Positions 9,620 to 19,037 of a stretch of 64,000 nucleotides of DNA are shown here, in pieces. Positions within the stretch are counted from its first letter, which is position 1. Each line of letters begins with the position of its first letter. This DNA comes from Dethiobacter alkaliphilus (lineage in GTDB: Bacteria > Bacillota > Dethiobacteria > DTU022 > UBA8154). The notes beneath the pieces are model-generated. The model made no database searches. It had not been told where the DNA came from and saw only the letters and a program-made list of their open reading frames with translations. The translations under genes and the position numbers were made by a program. The DNA is taken from contig JAENYV010000009.1 in assembly GCA_016841605.1 (NCBI GenBank), forward strand, positions 111,497 through 175,496, written 5' to 3'.

Positions 9620-11392
9620 TTAGTCAGTTGGGAAATAAAATAAAAATGTCGTCCCCACTCCCGGATAGCTTTTTACGTCGACACGGGCATTATGTGCCTC
9701 GACAATATGCTTGACAATAGCCAGACCTAGTCCGGTACCTCCCAAGCGTCTGGAACGTGCTTTATCAACCCGGTAAAAACGTTCGAAAATATACTGCAGT
9801 TTTTTAGCGGGTATGCCGATTCCCGTATCTCTGATCGAGACAACTACTTCCCGTAGCTTCCGCTCAAAAGAAATATCAATACGCCCTCCCTGTGGCGTGT
9901 ATTTAATGGCATTATCAAGCATATCGATAAATAATTGCAACAGCCAATCAGGATCACCCTGGATAGTTATCAGTTCCTTCTCCGGGGCAAAAATATTCAC
10001 TTCCTGCCTTTTCTCGGAAGCCTGGGACTGCAATAGCAAAACAGCTTCTTCCGCTACCTGGCGGATATCAACCTTTTGCTTCTTCATAATTCCTTTACTG
10101 CTTTCAATTTGCGAAAGATCGAGCAGATCTTTGAGCAGACGGGCCAGGCGTTCCGCTTCCCTGTCAATAATGGCAAGAATTTGCATCACTTCATCTACAT
10201 TTTTCCAGTTGTTTTTATCGAGCAAAGTCTCCGCATAACCTTTTATAGTCGTTAGAGGTGTACGCAATTCGTGAGAAACATTGGCGGCAAACTCACTGCG
10301 CATTCGTTCTAAGGAACGCAAACCGGTTATATCATGTAAGACTGCCAAAGCGCCCATGGTTTCGTCCCGGCCTTTGTAGATAGGAACCATATGCACCTGC
10401 AGCACACGGGCTTCCGGAAAAAAAAGGTTCAATTCAAAGAACCTGGGCTCACCTTTTTGCAGAACCTCCTGTAAGTTTTCATAAAGCAAATAATTTCTAA
10501 GAGAACCAAGCAGAGAAAAATCAAGCACGTCTTTCCTTTTAATTCCAAAAAGGTTTAGTGCCGAATCATTAATGAAATCAATTTTTCCCATGATATTGCA
10601 AAGGATCACACCGCTGGTCATCGCCGACATTACCGTTTCCAATTTATTTTTTTCATTGGAAATCTGCTCGACTTTACCCTTAAGAGTCTGCCCCATTTCA
10701 TTAATCGTAACAGCCAAAACACCCAATTCATCAACGCTCTGCCGGGAAACCTCGCGGTCAAAATCTCCCCGGGAAATGGACTGAGCCACTTCACCCATTT
10801 CCTCCAGGGGTTTTGTTACTTTTCGAGAAAACCGCAGACTCACTAATGTGGAAATACCTAAGGCAGTTAGAAGACCGAAGAAAAGGGTAAGCTTTAATCG
10901 GGCTATGCTCGTTTTTAAATGGGTAAGCGGTTCGGAAATGCGTAAAATACTTCCCTCAAATTCCCCAACCCTGAGAATGAGGGCAAAGTGAAATGTATCT
11001 TCATCCACTGTAAAGGCACAATCACCGAAATCTCGGACTGCTTTTTTCCTTGCGGCCAGGACTTCCGGCCTCTGCAAATGGTCATCCGCTGTCTCACCGG
11101 ATAAGCCTCCAAACATAGAACCGTCTCCGGTAATAAATACAGTGCGTACATTTGCATCTTTCCTCAGGGAATAGATAATGTGCTCCACCTTTTCCTTAAA
11201 ATTTGTTTCATCCTTACTAAGCTCAGTAATTGTACTGGTGATAACCCTGGCTTTTTGATAGGTTTGCTCCTCCAGGCTTTGCAGATAGAACTCTTTCATT
11301 TGCCAGAGGAAATATTCGCTCAAAGCTAAAAAACTGACGGAGATTATGAAAAGAAACATAAAGGTAAGACGAAAACGAATGCTTTGTCCCAT
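9620..11392 (-). CDS. phoR: Phosphate sensor histidine kinase (PhoR/PnpS)
   Basis: HAMP-PAS-HisKA (FAANVSHELRTPLTTIKGYAETL)-HATPase; adjacent to phoP and pst. Confidence 0.9.
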   Translation of the reverse strand: MGQSIRFRLTFMFLFIISVSFLALSEYFLWQMKEFYLQSLEEQTYQKARVITSTITELSKDETNFKEKVEHIIYSLRKDANVRTVFITGDGSMFGGLSGETADDHLQRPEVLAARKKAVRDFGDCAFTVDEDTFHFALILRVGEFEGSILRISEPLTHLKTSIARLKLTLFFGLLTALGISTLVSLRFSRKVTKPLEEMGEVAQSISRGDFDREVSRQSVDELGVLAVTINEMGQTLKGKVEQISNEKNKLETVMSAMTSGVILCNIMGKIDFINDSALNLFGIKRKDVLDFSLLGSLRNYLLYENLQEVLQKGEPRFFELNLFFPEARVLQVHMVPIYKGRDETMGALAVLHDITGLRSLERMRSEFAANVSHELRTPLTTIKGYAETLLDKNNWKNVDEVMQILAIIDREAERLARLLKDLLDLSQIESSKGIMKKQKVDIRQVAEEAVLLLQSQASEKRQEVNIFAPEKELITIQGDPDWLLQLFIDMLDNAIKYTPQGGRIDISFERKLREVVVSIRDTGIGIPAKKLQYIFERFYRVDKARSRRLGGTGLGLAIVKHIVEAHNARVDVKSYPGVGTTFLFYFPTD

Positions 11393-11403
11393 TCTTTTCC
11401 CCT

Positions 11404-12138
11404 TTATTTTTTTTGGTTTTCGTTTTCTTGATGACGAAAACAGTAACCCACTCCACGGATGGTTTCAATGAGCCGGGGGTGTGCTGCATCTTCTTCAATC
11501 TTCTGCCGTAAATAGCGGATATGCACATCCACTGTTCTTGTATCTACTTCAGTATCAAAACCCCAGATCCTTTCCAATAAAAAATCCCTCTTTAAAACCT
11601 TCCCTTTATTCGCCATTAGAATCTTGAGGAGCTCAAATTCTTTATTCGTAAGACTGATCAGCTCGTCCCGGGCAAATACTTTATATTCTTCCGGCTTTAA
11701 GGTAATTTCTCCGGCACTCAAAATTCCCGTCGACTCATCCTGTTCGATTTTTTCCGCCCGGGCTTTCCTCTCATTCCGGCGCAGATGCGCCTTGATACGG
11801 GAAAGAAGCTCCCTGACACTAAAAGGCTTGGTCACATAATCGTCTGCTCCCAATTCCAATCCAAGGACAATATCCAGTTCCTCACTCTTCGCAGTGAGCA
11901 TTATTACAGGAATATGCTCAAAACCTTCATAGGTACGCAAAGTACGACAGACCTCGTAACCGTCAATGCCTGGAAGCATTAGATCTAAAAGTATCAGATC
12001 CGGTTTGCTCTCCCGGGCAATTTTTAACGCTTGGTATCCTTCCTCGGCAGTAATAACTTTGTAACCCTGGTTTTTTAAATTAAATTTTAATAAACCTGTA
12101 ATATCCTCATCATCCTCGACAACTAATATAGTCGCCAA
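11404..12138 (-). CDS. phoP: Response regulator PhoP (OmpR family)
   Basis: Receiver domain (LILLDLMLPGIDG) plus winged helix (DTRTVDVHIRYLRQKIE). Confidence 0.9.
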   Translation of the reverse strand: MATILVVEDDEDITGLLKFNLKNQGYKVITAEEGYQALKIARESKPDLILLDLMLPGIDGYEVCRTLRTYEGFEHIPVIMLTAKSEELDIVLGLELGADDYVTKPFSVRELLSRIKAHLRRNERKARAEKIEQDESTGILSAGEITLKPEEYKVFARDELISLTNKEFELLKILMANKGKVLKRDFLLERIWGFDTEVDTRTVDVHIRYLRQKIEEDAAHPRLIETIRGVGYCFRHQENENQKK

Positions 12139-12189
12139 TTATTACCCCCCCTTTATTTTATTTAATTATTGTTTCCTATTATTCCCATA

Positions 12190-12654
12190 ATAAAAAACAA
12201 AATTTCGGGCAAGATAATGGTGTAAAGAGGTCCGCAATGGCCGTGCCAAGATTGCGGTAAGGTCAAAACGGCTTTACCGTAGTCAGCCAAAGGTTGTTAT
12301 CGGGTCAGATTTGGCTCGGTATCAGCCGGAGGGAAGATCATGTTATGTTCCTCATGGCTGCGGAATGGTCGGTAAAGATCATTCCGGGGTCAAAAAGGGA
12401 TATAGCATGGTCGAGCTAAGATCGGTATAAGTTCCTTTTCAAATAAATATTCTTCCTGTGTTAATACACAATTTGAGAATATAGAGGTCGAGGGCGGCCC
12501 AAAAAGCGGCCTTCGGCTTCCAAAGGGATTTATTCCGGTCGAGCAAAGGTTACGCCAGGTTCATAATGTGGTCTGTTGCAGTCAAAAAGATTGCAGCAGG
12601 CTACAAAAGGATCTGTCGTAGCCGGAGCATAAGGTCATTGTGGGCTTTTTTTGT
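12190..12654 (+). ncRNA. Candidate structured non-coding RNA, copy 1 (465 nt)
   Basis: Direct repeat of 12757-13221 at constant offset 567 with no indels; at least 8 local hairpins, e.g. 12361-12370/12377-12386, 12484-12494/12510-12520, 12573-12583/12589-12599; about 10 GGTC motifs; ends GGGCTTTTTTTG; no long ORF. Confidence 0.75.
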
Positions 12655-12756
12655 TTTATAGACTTTTTAATATACTTTTACTTTTTTCGTAAAAATCCTC
12701 TTTTTTAAAAATTACTCCTGACCTAAAGTTATTTAAAAAAATTGTCCTCACAATAA

Positions 12757-13221
12757 ATAAAAAACAAAATTTCGGGCAAGATAGTGGTGCAAAGGGGTCC
12801 GCAATGGCCGTGCCAAGATTGCAGTAAGGTCAAAACGGCTTTACCGCAGTCAGCCGAAGGTTGTTATCGGGTCAGATTTGGCTCGGTATCAGCCGGAGGG
12901 AAGATCATGTTATGTTCCTCATGGCTGCGGAATGGTCGGTAAAGATCATTCCGGGGTCAAAAAGGGATATAGCATGGTCGAGCTAAGATCGGTATAAGTT
13001 CCTTTTCAAATAAATATTCTTCCTGTGTTAATACACAATTTGAGAATATAGAGGTCGAGGGCGGCCCAAAAAGCGGCCTTCGGCTTCCAAAGGGATTTAT
13101 TCCGGTCGAGCAAAGGTTACGCCAGGTTCATAATGTGGTCTGTTGCAGTCAAAAAGATTGCAGCAGGCTACAAAAGGATCTGTCGTAGCCGGAGCATAAG
13201 GTCATTGTGGGCTTTTTTTGT
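12757..13221 (+). ncRNA. Candidate structured non-coding RNA, copy 2 (465 nt)
   Basis: Same as copy 1; six substitutions (all transitions), then 365 identical bases; ends GGGCTTTTTTTG. Confidence 0.75.
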
Positions 13222-13285
13222 CTTTTTTTTTATTCAATAATTTTTATACTTTTCCGGCAAAAAGGAACAAATTTTAAAAGAAGAC

Positions 13286-13345
13286 TTGACAATGCTACCC
13301 TAACTGTATATAATGTCTATAAACACTATATATTTTATATACACT
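13286..13345 (+). promoter_or_regulatory. Consensus sigma-A promoter (TTGACA-17-TATAAT) with AT-rich inverted repeat operator for the GntR operon
   Basis: TTGACA 13286-13291, TATAAT 13309-13314, followed by ctatatattttatatac palindrome-like operator. Confidence 0.8.
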
Positions 13346-13375
13346 TTCAATTAATAGCCCTGATCGAGGTGAAAC

Positions 13376-13753
13376 ATGAACATCGTCATCTCCAATGCAT
13401 CGCCGGATCCCCTTTATGAACAAATCGCCAAACAAATCAAGAACAACATTCTAAAAGGGGAACTGTCACCGGGAGACCTGCTGCCATCCATACGAGCCCT
13501 GGCCAAAGAACTGCAGATCAGCGTTATTACCACCAAGCGAGCCTATGAAGAACTGGAAAGGGAGGGTTTTGTCGAATCTGTTACAGGGAAAGGCTCATAT
13601 GTCGCCGGCCAGAGCAACGCCATTTTAAAGGAAAAACGGCTGAAGATCGTCGAGGAAAAACTGGCCCAGGCAGTGGCAGACAGCAGGGCGCTGGGTATCG
13701 GGCTGGAAGAACTACGGGAAATGTTGACACTGCTTTTCGAGGAGGGAGCATAA
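13376..13753 (+). CDS. GntR family regulator, YtrA subfamily
   Basis: Short GntR: PLYEQIAKQIKNNILKGELSPGDLLPSIRALAKELQISVITTKRAYEELEREGFV. Confidence 0.9.
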   Translation: MNIVISNASPDPLYEQIAKQIKNNILKGELSPGDLLPSIRALAKELQISVITTKRAYEELEREGFVESVTGKGSYVAGQSNAILKEKRLKIVEEKLAQAVADSRALGIGLEELREMLTLLFEEGA

Positions 13754-14617
13754 GTGGAACAAACACTTGAAGTGGTCAATCTGCAAAAAAAATACACGGA
13801 TTTTACCCTGGATAATATCTCCTTTTCACTGCCCAGAGGCTTTATCATGGGTTTTATCGGGCCAAACGGAGCCGGGAAAAGTACGACTATTAAACTGATT
13901 ATGAATCTGATCCGTAAAGACGCAGGGAAAATTAACGTTTTCGGCCTGGACAATACTTCCCATGAACAAAATATCAAGGAAAAGATCGGCTTTGTCTATG
14001 ATGAAAACCACTATTATGAAGAGCTGACACCCATTGAAATCCGGAGCATCATAGCGCCATTTTACTCACGTTGGGACGATAGCGCTTACGACGGTTTCCT
14101 GCGTTCTTTCGCTCTGCCGCAGAAAAAAAAGTTAAAAACTTTTTCCCGGGGGATGAAAACAAAACTTTCCCTGGCCGTTGCCCTCTCCCACGGAGCGGAA
14201 CTGGTCCTTATGGATGAGCCTACCTCCGGCTTAGATCCTGTTTTTCGCAGGGAGATTCTAGATATTTTACGGGACCTGCTCCAGGATGAACGGAAGAGCG
14301 TCCTTTTCTCCACGCACATTACCAGCGATTTGGATCGTATTGCCGATTATATAACTTTTATTAACAGGGGGAACATTATCTTTAGCGCGGAACGGGACGT
14401 TATCCTGGATAACTACGGACTGGTAAAGGGAAATAACGAACTCCTCGATGAGAGAACTCGGGAGCAGTTTGTGGGTATCCGGGAAACATCCCTTGGCTTT
14501 GAAGCGTTAACTAAGAATATACAAAAAGCAAGGAACCTGCTGAAAGAGCGTGCGGTTGTGGAACGGGCAACCCTCGAAGATATTATGCTCTATACAGTAA
14601 AGGGGGAAATAAAATGA
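13754..14617 (+). CDS. ABC transporter ATP-binding protein
   Basis: GPNGAGKSTTIK, FSRGMKTKLSLAVAL, LVLMDEPTSGLDP; GTG start. Confidence 0.92.
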   Translation: MEQTLEVVNLQKKYTDFTLDNISFSLPRGFIMGFIGPNGAGKSTTIKLIMNLIRKDAGKINVFGLDNTSHEQNIKEKIGFVYDENHYYEELTPIEIRSIIAPFYSRWDDSAYDGFLRSFALPQKKKLKTFSRGMKTKLSLAVALSHGAELVLMDEPTSGLDPVFRREILDILRDLLQDERKSVLFSTHITSDLDRIADYITFINRGNIIFSAERDVILDNYGLVKGNNELLDERTREQFVGIRETSLGFEALTKNIQKARNLLKERAVVERATLEDIMLYTVKGEIK

Positions 14618-15276
14618 TATTATTGATAAAAAAAGACCTGCTTATCCAGAAAAGAAGCTTCCTCTTCCTTTTCATCTATGGACTTTTCCTGTTTGTTCTC
14701 TTTAACAACCCCGTCTTTGAAGAAATGATTTATATCATGGGGATGATTATCGGAGTTTATTTTTTCCTGATCACCGCCAATATGGAAGATGAAAAGAACA
14801 AGAGTGAAATTCTCCTGAATAGTTTACCTGTCAGCAGAAGCTGCATTGTCCTGGCCAAGTATCTCTCCGTTTTCGTCTACATTTGCATTGGGGCTCTTTT
14901 TCTGGGTATGGCAGGACTGATTTTCCAACTGCCGGTGATCCCCGTTACACCAAGGCTGCTGAAGGCGACGGATCTGCTGGCGGTCATTTTTCTGATAAGC
15001 ATTGCCGTCTCCATCTATTTCCCTTTATATTTTCGCTTTGGGGCATCTGCGTTGCGTCTTTTTTCTGTGGTCTTTTTCCTCTTCTTTTTCTTCGTGCCTC
15101 GCTGGCTGTTCGAACTCTACCTTGCTTATGAAGAAACAGAAGCTCTCCTCTTTTTGAAAGACATTATCGCTCAATCCCCGCTCCTTCCGGCAGTTGTTGT
15201 TCTTTTGACTTCTTTCTTGCTGCTGACCTGCTCATTTCTCCTTTCCCAAAGAATTTACCTGCGGAAGGAGTTTTAA
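14614..15276 (+). CDS. ABC-2 type transporter permease
   Basis: Six-TM hydrophobic protein overlapping the ATPase gene stop. Confidence 0.8.
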   Translation: MILLIKKDLLIQKRSFLFLFIYGLFLFVLFNNPVFEEMIYIMGMIIGVYFFLITANMEDEKNKSEILLNSLPVSRSCIVLAKYLSVFVYICIGALFLGMAGLIFQLPVIPVTPRLLKATDLLAVIFLISIAVSIYFPLYFRFGASALRLFSVVFFLFFFFVPRWLFELYLAYEETEALLFLKDIIAQSPLLPAVVVLLTSFLLLTCSFLLSQRIYLRKEF

Positions 15277-15301
15277 CGACAATTTAAACATGCTTAAAAA
15301 G

Positions 15302-15337
15302 AGCCCCCACCTTGAACGTTGCTTCCTGGTGGGGGGA
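15302..15337. terminator. Terminator between convergent genes
   Basis: cccccacc ... ggtggggg inverted repeat in the 15276/15365 convergent gap. Confidence 0.6.
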
Positions 15338-15364
15338 GGCTTGCAAAATATGCTATATTTTTCT

Positions 15365-16603
15365 TTACTCTGTTTCCCCGATCAAATCATCCATGCGCTC
15401 CAGCGGTTTATCGAGGAGTATATTCCCAAGTGTTTCACCGGTTTTGCCCTCTACAAGTATCTGTACCCTGTCGATAGAATCAAAATCAGTAAGGGTATTA
15501 ACGATTGAAGCCAGAGTCATCATTTCACCCGCACTGCCGCCGTTATGATTATCAATAAACTCCTTTGAAAAATCAACAAAGCATATTCTGTCCTGCATGT
15601 AAATATTTAAAAGTACTGTGCCTTCAGGAATAGAAGGTGCCAGACCGCTTTCCTGGGGACCGTTTATCAGCCCCTGGATAGCAGTTCCGGCTAATCTCTC
15701 CTCAACAACGAGCATCTCCCTTTTCTCCCGGAACACTTCCTGCGCATTCTGGTCGGGAAAGTAGAGATTAAGCGGAATGATTTCAATATCACCGCCAACG
15801 TAGATAAAATAGCTCACAGGGAAACTGGAGTCATCCAGTTCAAGCAGCTTTTCAAAGGCAATGATTCCTGCTCCTTCTTTTATGACCCTCTCCTCGTAGT
15901 AACTGGAATTTGTATCATCGTATCTTACTGTATACTCTTTCTTGCCGTCAACGGCAACTTCTACCTTTTTGATCAGGGAATTGATCAACGTTTCTTTCCC
16001 ACTTTTATCGACTACCTTTTCCGACCAAAATGTTCCGGAAACAAGCGGCGTTTTTATCAGGGTAAGACTGTCATATTTTGAATCAAGCATTGCCTTCTCA
16101 ACCTTTTCCTGCCTCAGCCTATTGCCTTCCAGAATATATTCCAGGCTGATATTCCTGTCTACCGTGCTTTCTCCACCGGAAGGGTCAAAGACTTCACCGC
16201 TAACTGCATAGACCCTCTTTTGCGCTTCGTCGGTTATTTTATCAAGCTTCATCCGGTGTCCGTACTCCGCAAAACCATTGTATAGCCAGCTGTAACCCTC
16301 ATGCTCCGGCAGGAGCGCTGAGAGCTGTTCTTTTTCATATCTGAGGTCATTTATGCCTGCCACAGAGGTATATGCGTTCCAGTCTACATCCTTGCCGAAA
16401 AGCTCAGCAACGGCGCGAATCGGAACATACGTTGTTCCATTATATAAAAAATTGTCTATATCAACTCTGATGGAGTTGACCTCGAGTTTAACCTTATTTC
16501 TGTAAACTTTAATCAACTCACTGGCATCAGCCCCAAAAGAGAGGCTGGACGTAACTATAACCGCAAGGGCCAGTATTAAACAACAGACGGCAATCCTCTT
16601 CAT
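15365..16603 (-). CDS. Stalk-domain (copper amine oxidase N-term-like) plus GerMN domain secreted protein
   Basis: Signal peptide; FLYNGTTYVPIRAVAELFGKDVDW; C-terminal GerMN (VLLNIYMQDRICFVDFSKEFIDN...MMTLASIVNTLTDFDSIDRVQILVEG). Confidence 0.8.
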   Translation of the reverse strand: MKRIAVCCLILALAVIVTSSLSFGADASELIKVYRNKVKLEVNSIRVDIDNFLYNGTTYVPIRAVAELFGKDVDWNAYTSVAGINDLRYEKEQLSALLPEHEGYSWLYNGFAEYGHRMKLDKITDEAQKRVYAVSGEVFDPSGGESTVDRNISLEYILEGNRLRQEKVEKAMLDSKYDSLTLIKTPLVSGTFWSEKVVDKSGKETLINSLIKKVEVAVDGKKEYTVRYDDTNSSYYEERVIKEGAGIIAFEKLLELDDSSFPVSYFIYVGGDIEIIPLNLYFPDQNAQEVFREKREMLVVEERLAGTAIQGLINGPQESGLAPSIPEGTVLLNIYMQDRICFVDFSKEFIDNHNGGSAGEMMTLASIVNTLTDFDSIDRVQILVEGKTGETLGNILLDKPLERMDDLIGETE

Positions 16604-16712
16604 AAATAGCTCACTCTCCGATTTTTATAATTATTTACTTACTAACAGAGACGTTTAAGATAGTAAATCTGTTGCAGGAAGTTAATGTAATTTTCGGCAG
16701 ATTGTTTTTCCC

Positions 16713-16757
16713 TTGACCTCAGCATATTATTATAATATCATTAGGTTAGCTATCTAA
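16713..16757 (+). promoter_or_regulatory. Promoter with candidate MarR operator
   Basis: TTGACC-17-TATCAT followed by TTAG-CTAT-CTAA inverted repeat (16746-16757), upstream of marR. Confidence 0.55.
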
Positions 16758-16809
16758 TTTAATCTACCCACATCCCCAAAATTTTTTTCAAGAAAAGAGG
16801 TGAGACGTT

Positions 16810-17289
16810 TTGCCGGAGCTGACTCACAATGAGATTACTCGCAAGCTGATGAATATTTTTTTTCTCTACAGGCGGTTGCACCGGCAGCAGGAAAGTCCGT
16901 TTCTTGGGATAAAACACAGTGAATTGGTCGTTATGTTTTGCATCAAGGAACATGCTGCCGATAATGATAGTGGATTAACAATCTCCGCTCTCAGTCAAAG
17001 CCTGAAAGTTACATCACCCACAATAACACAATTAATTAACAATTTGGAAAAGAATGACCTGGTCAAACGTTCCATTGATCCCGATGACAGGCGCTCTGTA
17101 CGCGTAACACTGACTGAACATGGTGCAGCGGTTGTTAAGAAAGCATCCAAAGCTTTTTTATCTTTATACAGCGGCCTGGTTGAGTATCTCGGGAAAGAAA
17201 AGAGCCTCTTGCTGCTCGAACTCCTTTCCGAAAGTATTGACTACTTCAATGAAGTAACGAAGAAACGTCAAGCCCCAAAAGAGGACTGA
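16810..17289 (+). CDS. MarR family transcriptional regulator
   Basis: LTISALSQSLKVTSPTITQLINNLEKNDLVKRSIDPDDRRSVRVTLTEHG; TTG start. Confidence 0.9.
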   Translation: MPELTHNEITRKLMNIFFLYRRLHRQQESPFLGIKHSELVVMFCIKEHAADNDSGLTISALSQSLKVTSPTITQLINNLEKNDLVKRSIDPDDRRSVRVTLTEHGAAVVKKASKAFLSLYSGLVEYLGKEKSLLLLELLSESIDYFNEVTKKRQAPKED

Positions 17290-17294
17290 AATAC

Positions 17295-19037
17295 ATGTTT
17301 AGATTATTACGTGAACTAAAACCCTTTAAGCTTTCTATAGCAGTCGCCCTTCTTTTAATTCTGATTCGCTCACTGACCGAACTCTACCTCCCTACACTGT
17401 CGGCGGATATGGTCAACATCGGGATTGTCAACGGTGATATTCAATATATCCGGCAGGTGGGCAGCCGTATGCTCATTATTACTGCAACGGGCATCCTCGC
17501 TTTTATTCTGGCCGGCTATTTATCATCCAGAGCGGCTGCGGGATTTGCCAGAATCCTGCGCGAAAATGTGTTCACCCGCGTAGAAAGTTTTTCCTTGCAC
17601 GAATTTGATCGCTTCGGAACTGCTTCTCTTGTCAACAGGACCACAAATGACATTACACAGGTTCAGAATTTTGTGCTATTTGGGCTTCGGATGATGATTA
17701 TGGCACCCATGTTGAGCATAGGCTGTCTAACTTTGGCCTTTTCCCGGGATGCAACTCTTACGCTGGTTTTTGTCGTAGTAACCCCTATTATTTTTGCAGT
17801 TATTTCCTTAATCATACGCAAAGGGTTTCCTCTTTTCAGAGCAATGCAGGCCAAGCTGGACAGGTTAAACCTTATTGTCCGCGAAGGGCTAACCGGAATT
17901 AGGGTTATTCGCGCCTTTAACAGAGATGAGTATGAAAAAGAACGTTTTAAAGATGCAAACCTCGATTATGCCGCTACGGGTCTCCGGGTTAACCGGATCA
18001 TGGGGGTAATGACGCCGCTGATAACGCTTATTATGAACTTGGCTATCATTGGTATCGTCTGGTTTGGGGGTATACGCATTGACCTCGGCTTAACGAACGT
18101 GGGAGATCTGATGGCTCTTATTCAATATTCCATGCAAGTAATGTTTTCTTTTATCGCCATCTCCAGAATATTCCTGGTTATTCCCCGTGCGACCGCTTCC
18201 GCAGCCAGGATCAATGAAGTCCTGGATACATTTCCGGAAATTAACGATATATCGGCGGAAATACAACCGGAAAGAACAGAAATGGAGACGAAACGAGGTC
18301 ATGTGGAATTTAAGGATGTCACCTTCAGTTACCCCGAAGCGGAACGCCCCGTGCTCAGCAACATCTCTTTCCGTGCCGCCCCCGGAGAGATAACGGCAAT
18401 TATTGGCAGTACCGGTTCCGGAAAATCTACTCTGGTAAGTCTGATGCTGCGCCTTTATGATGTTGATAGCGGGAGCATACTTATAGACGGTGTAGATGTG
18501 CGGGAGATGACCCAGAAAAGCTTACGCCGGCTAATTGGTTTTGTGCCCCAAAAAACCATTCTCTTCTCCGGCACGATCCTGGACAATATTCGCTATGGCA
18601 AAGAAGATGCCGGCGAAGAAGAAGTTACCCGGGCGGCCGAAACCGCTCAGGCAACCGGGTTTATCTCCGAAATGAAAGACGGATTTGCCTCTGTAATTGC
18701 CCAGGGAGGTAAAAATATCTCCGGTGGTCAGAAGCAGCGTCTTTCCATCGCCAGGGCACTCCTCAGAAAAGCACGCATTTATATTTTTGACGATAGCTTC
18801 TCCGCCCTGGACTACACAACGGAGGCGAGGCTTCGAACTGCGCTTTCGCAGGAAATGGCAAGATCTACGGTATTTATTGTCTCGCAGAGGGTCAGTACGG
18901 TCAGGAATGCAGACCGGATCATTGTCCTGGAAGAAGGCAGGGTCGCCGGTATCGGCAGCCATGCCGAGCTGACGGCCACCTGCCATGTTTACCGCGAGAT
19001 TGTTGCCTCACAACTTTCGGAGGAGGAGATTGCGTGA
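17295..19037 (+). CDS. ABC transporter, fused permease/ATP-binding (half-transporter 1)
   Basis: TMD plus NBD: GSTGSGKSTLVSLMLRLYDV, ISGGQKQRLSIARALL. Confidence 0.93.
   Translation: MFRLLRELKPFKLSIAVALLLILIRSLTELYLPTLSADMVNIGIVNGDIQYIRQVGSRMLIITATGILAFILAGYLSSRAAAGFARILRENVFTRVESFSLHEFDRFGTASLVNRTTNDITQVQNFVLFGLRMMIMAPMLSIGCLTLAFSRDATLTLVFVVVTPIIFAVISLIIRKGFPLFRAMQAKLDRLNLIVREGLTGIRVIRAFNRDEYEKERFKDANLDYAATGLRVNRIMGVMTPLITLIMNLAIIGIVWFGGIRIDLGLTNVGDLMALIQYSMQVMFSFIAISRIFLVIPRATASAARINEVLDTFPEINDISAEIQPERTEMETKRGHVEFKDVTFSYPEAERPVLSNISFRAAPGEITAIIGSTGSGKSTLVSLMLRLYDVDSGSILIDGVDVREMTQKSLRRLIGFVPQKTILFSGTILDNIRYGKEDAGEEEVTRAAETAQATGFISEMKDGFASVIAQGGKNISGGQKQRLSIARALLRKARIYIFDDSFSALDYTTEARLRTALSQEMARSTVFIVSQRVSTVRNADRIIVLEEGRVAGIGSHAELTATCHVYREIVASQLSEEEIA

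Noticed and set aside
12139-12190. Promoter for ncRNA copy 1
   Set aside because: Only weak TATTAT-like elements with no good -35 at correct spacing; not called as a feature
12190-13221. Interpretation of the 465-bp duplication as a MITE or IS remnant
   Set aside because: No terminal inverted repeats or target-site duplications seen; internal hairpins and 3' U-tracts fit RNA better
12190-13221. Interpretation as a CRISPR array or type III toxin-antitoxin repeat RNA
   Set aside because: No short regular direct repeats with unique spacers, and no adjacent cas or ToxN-like gene
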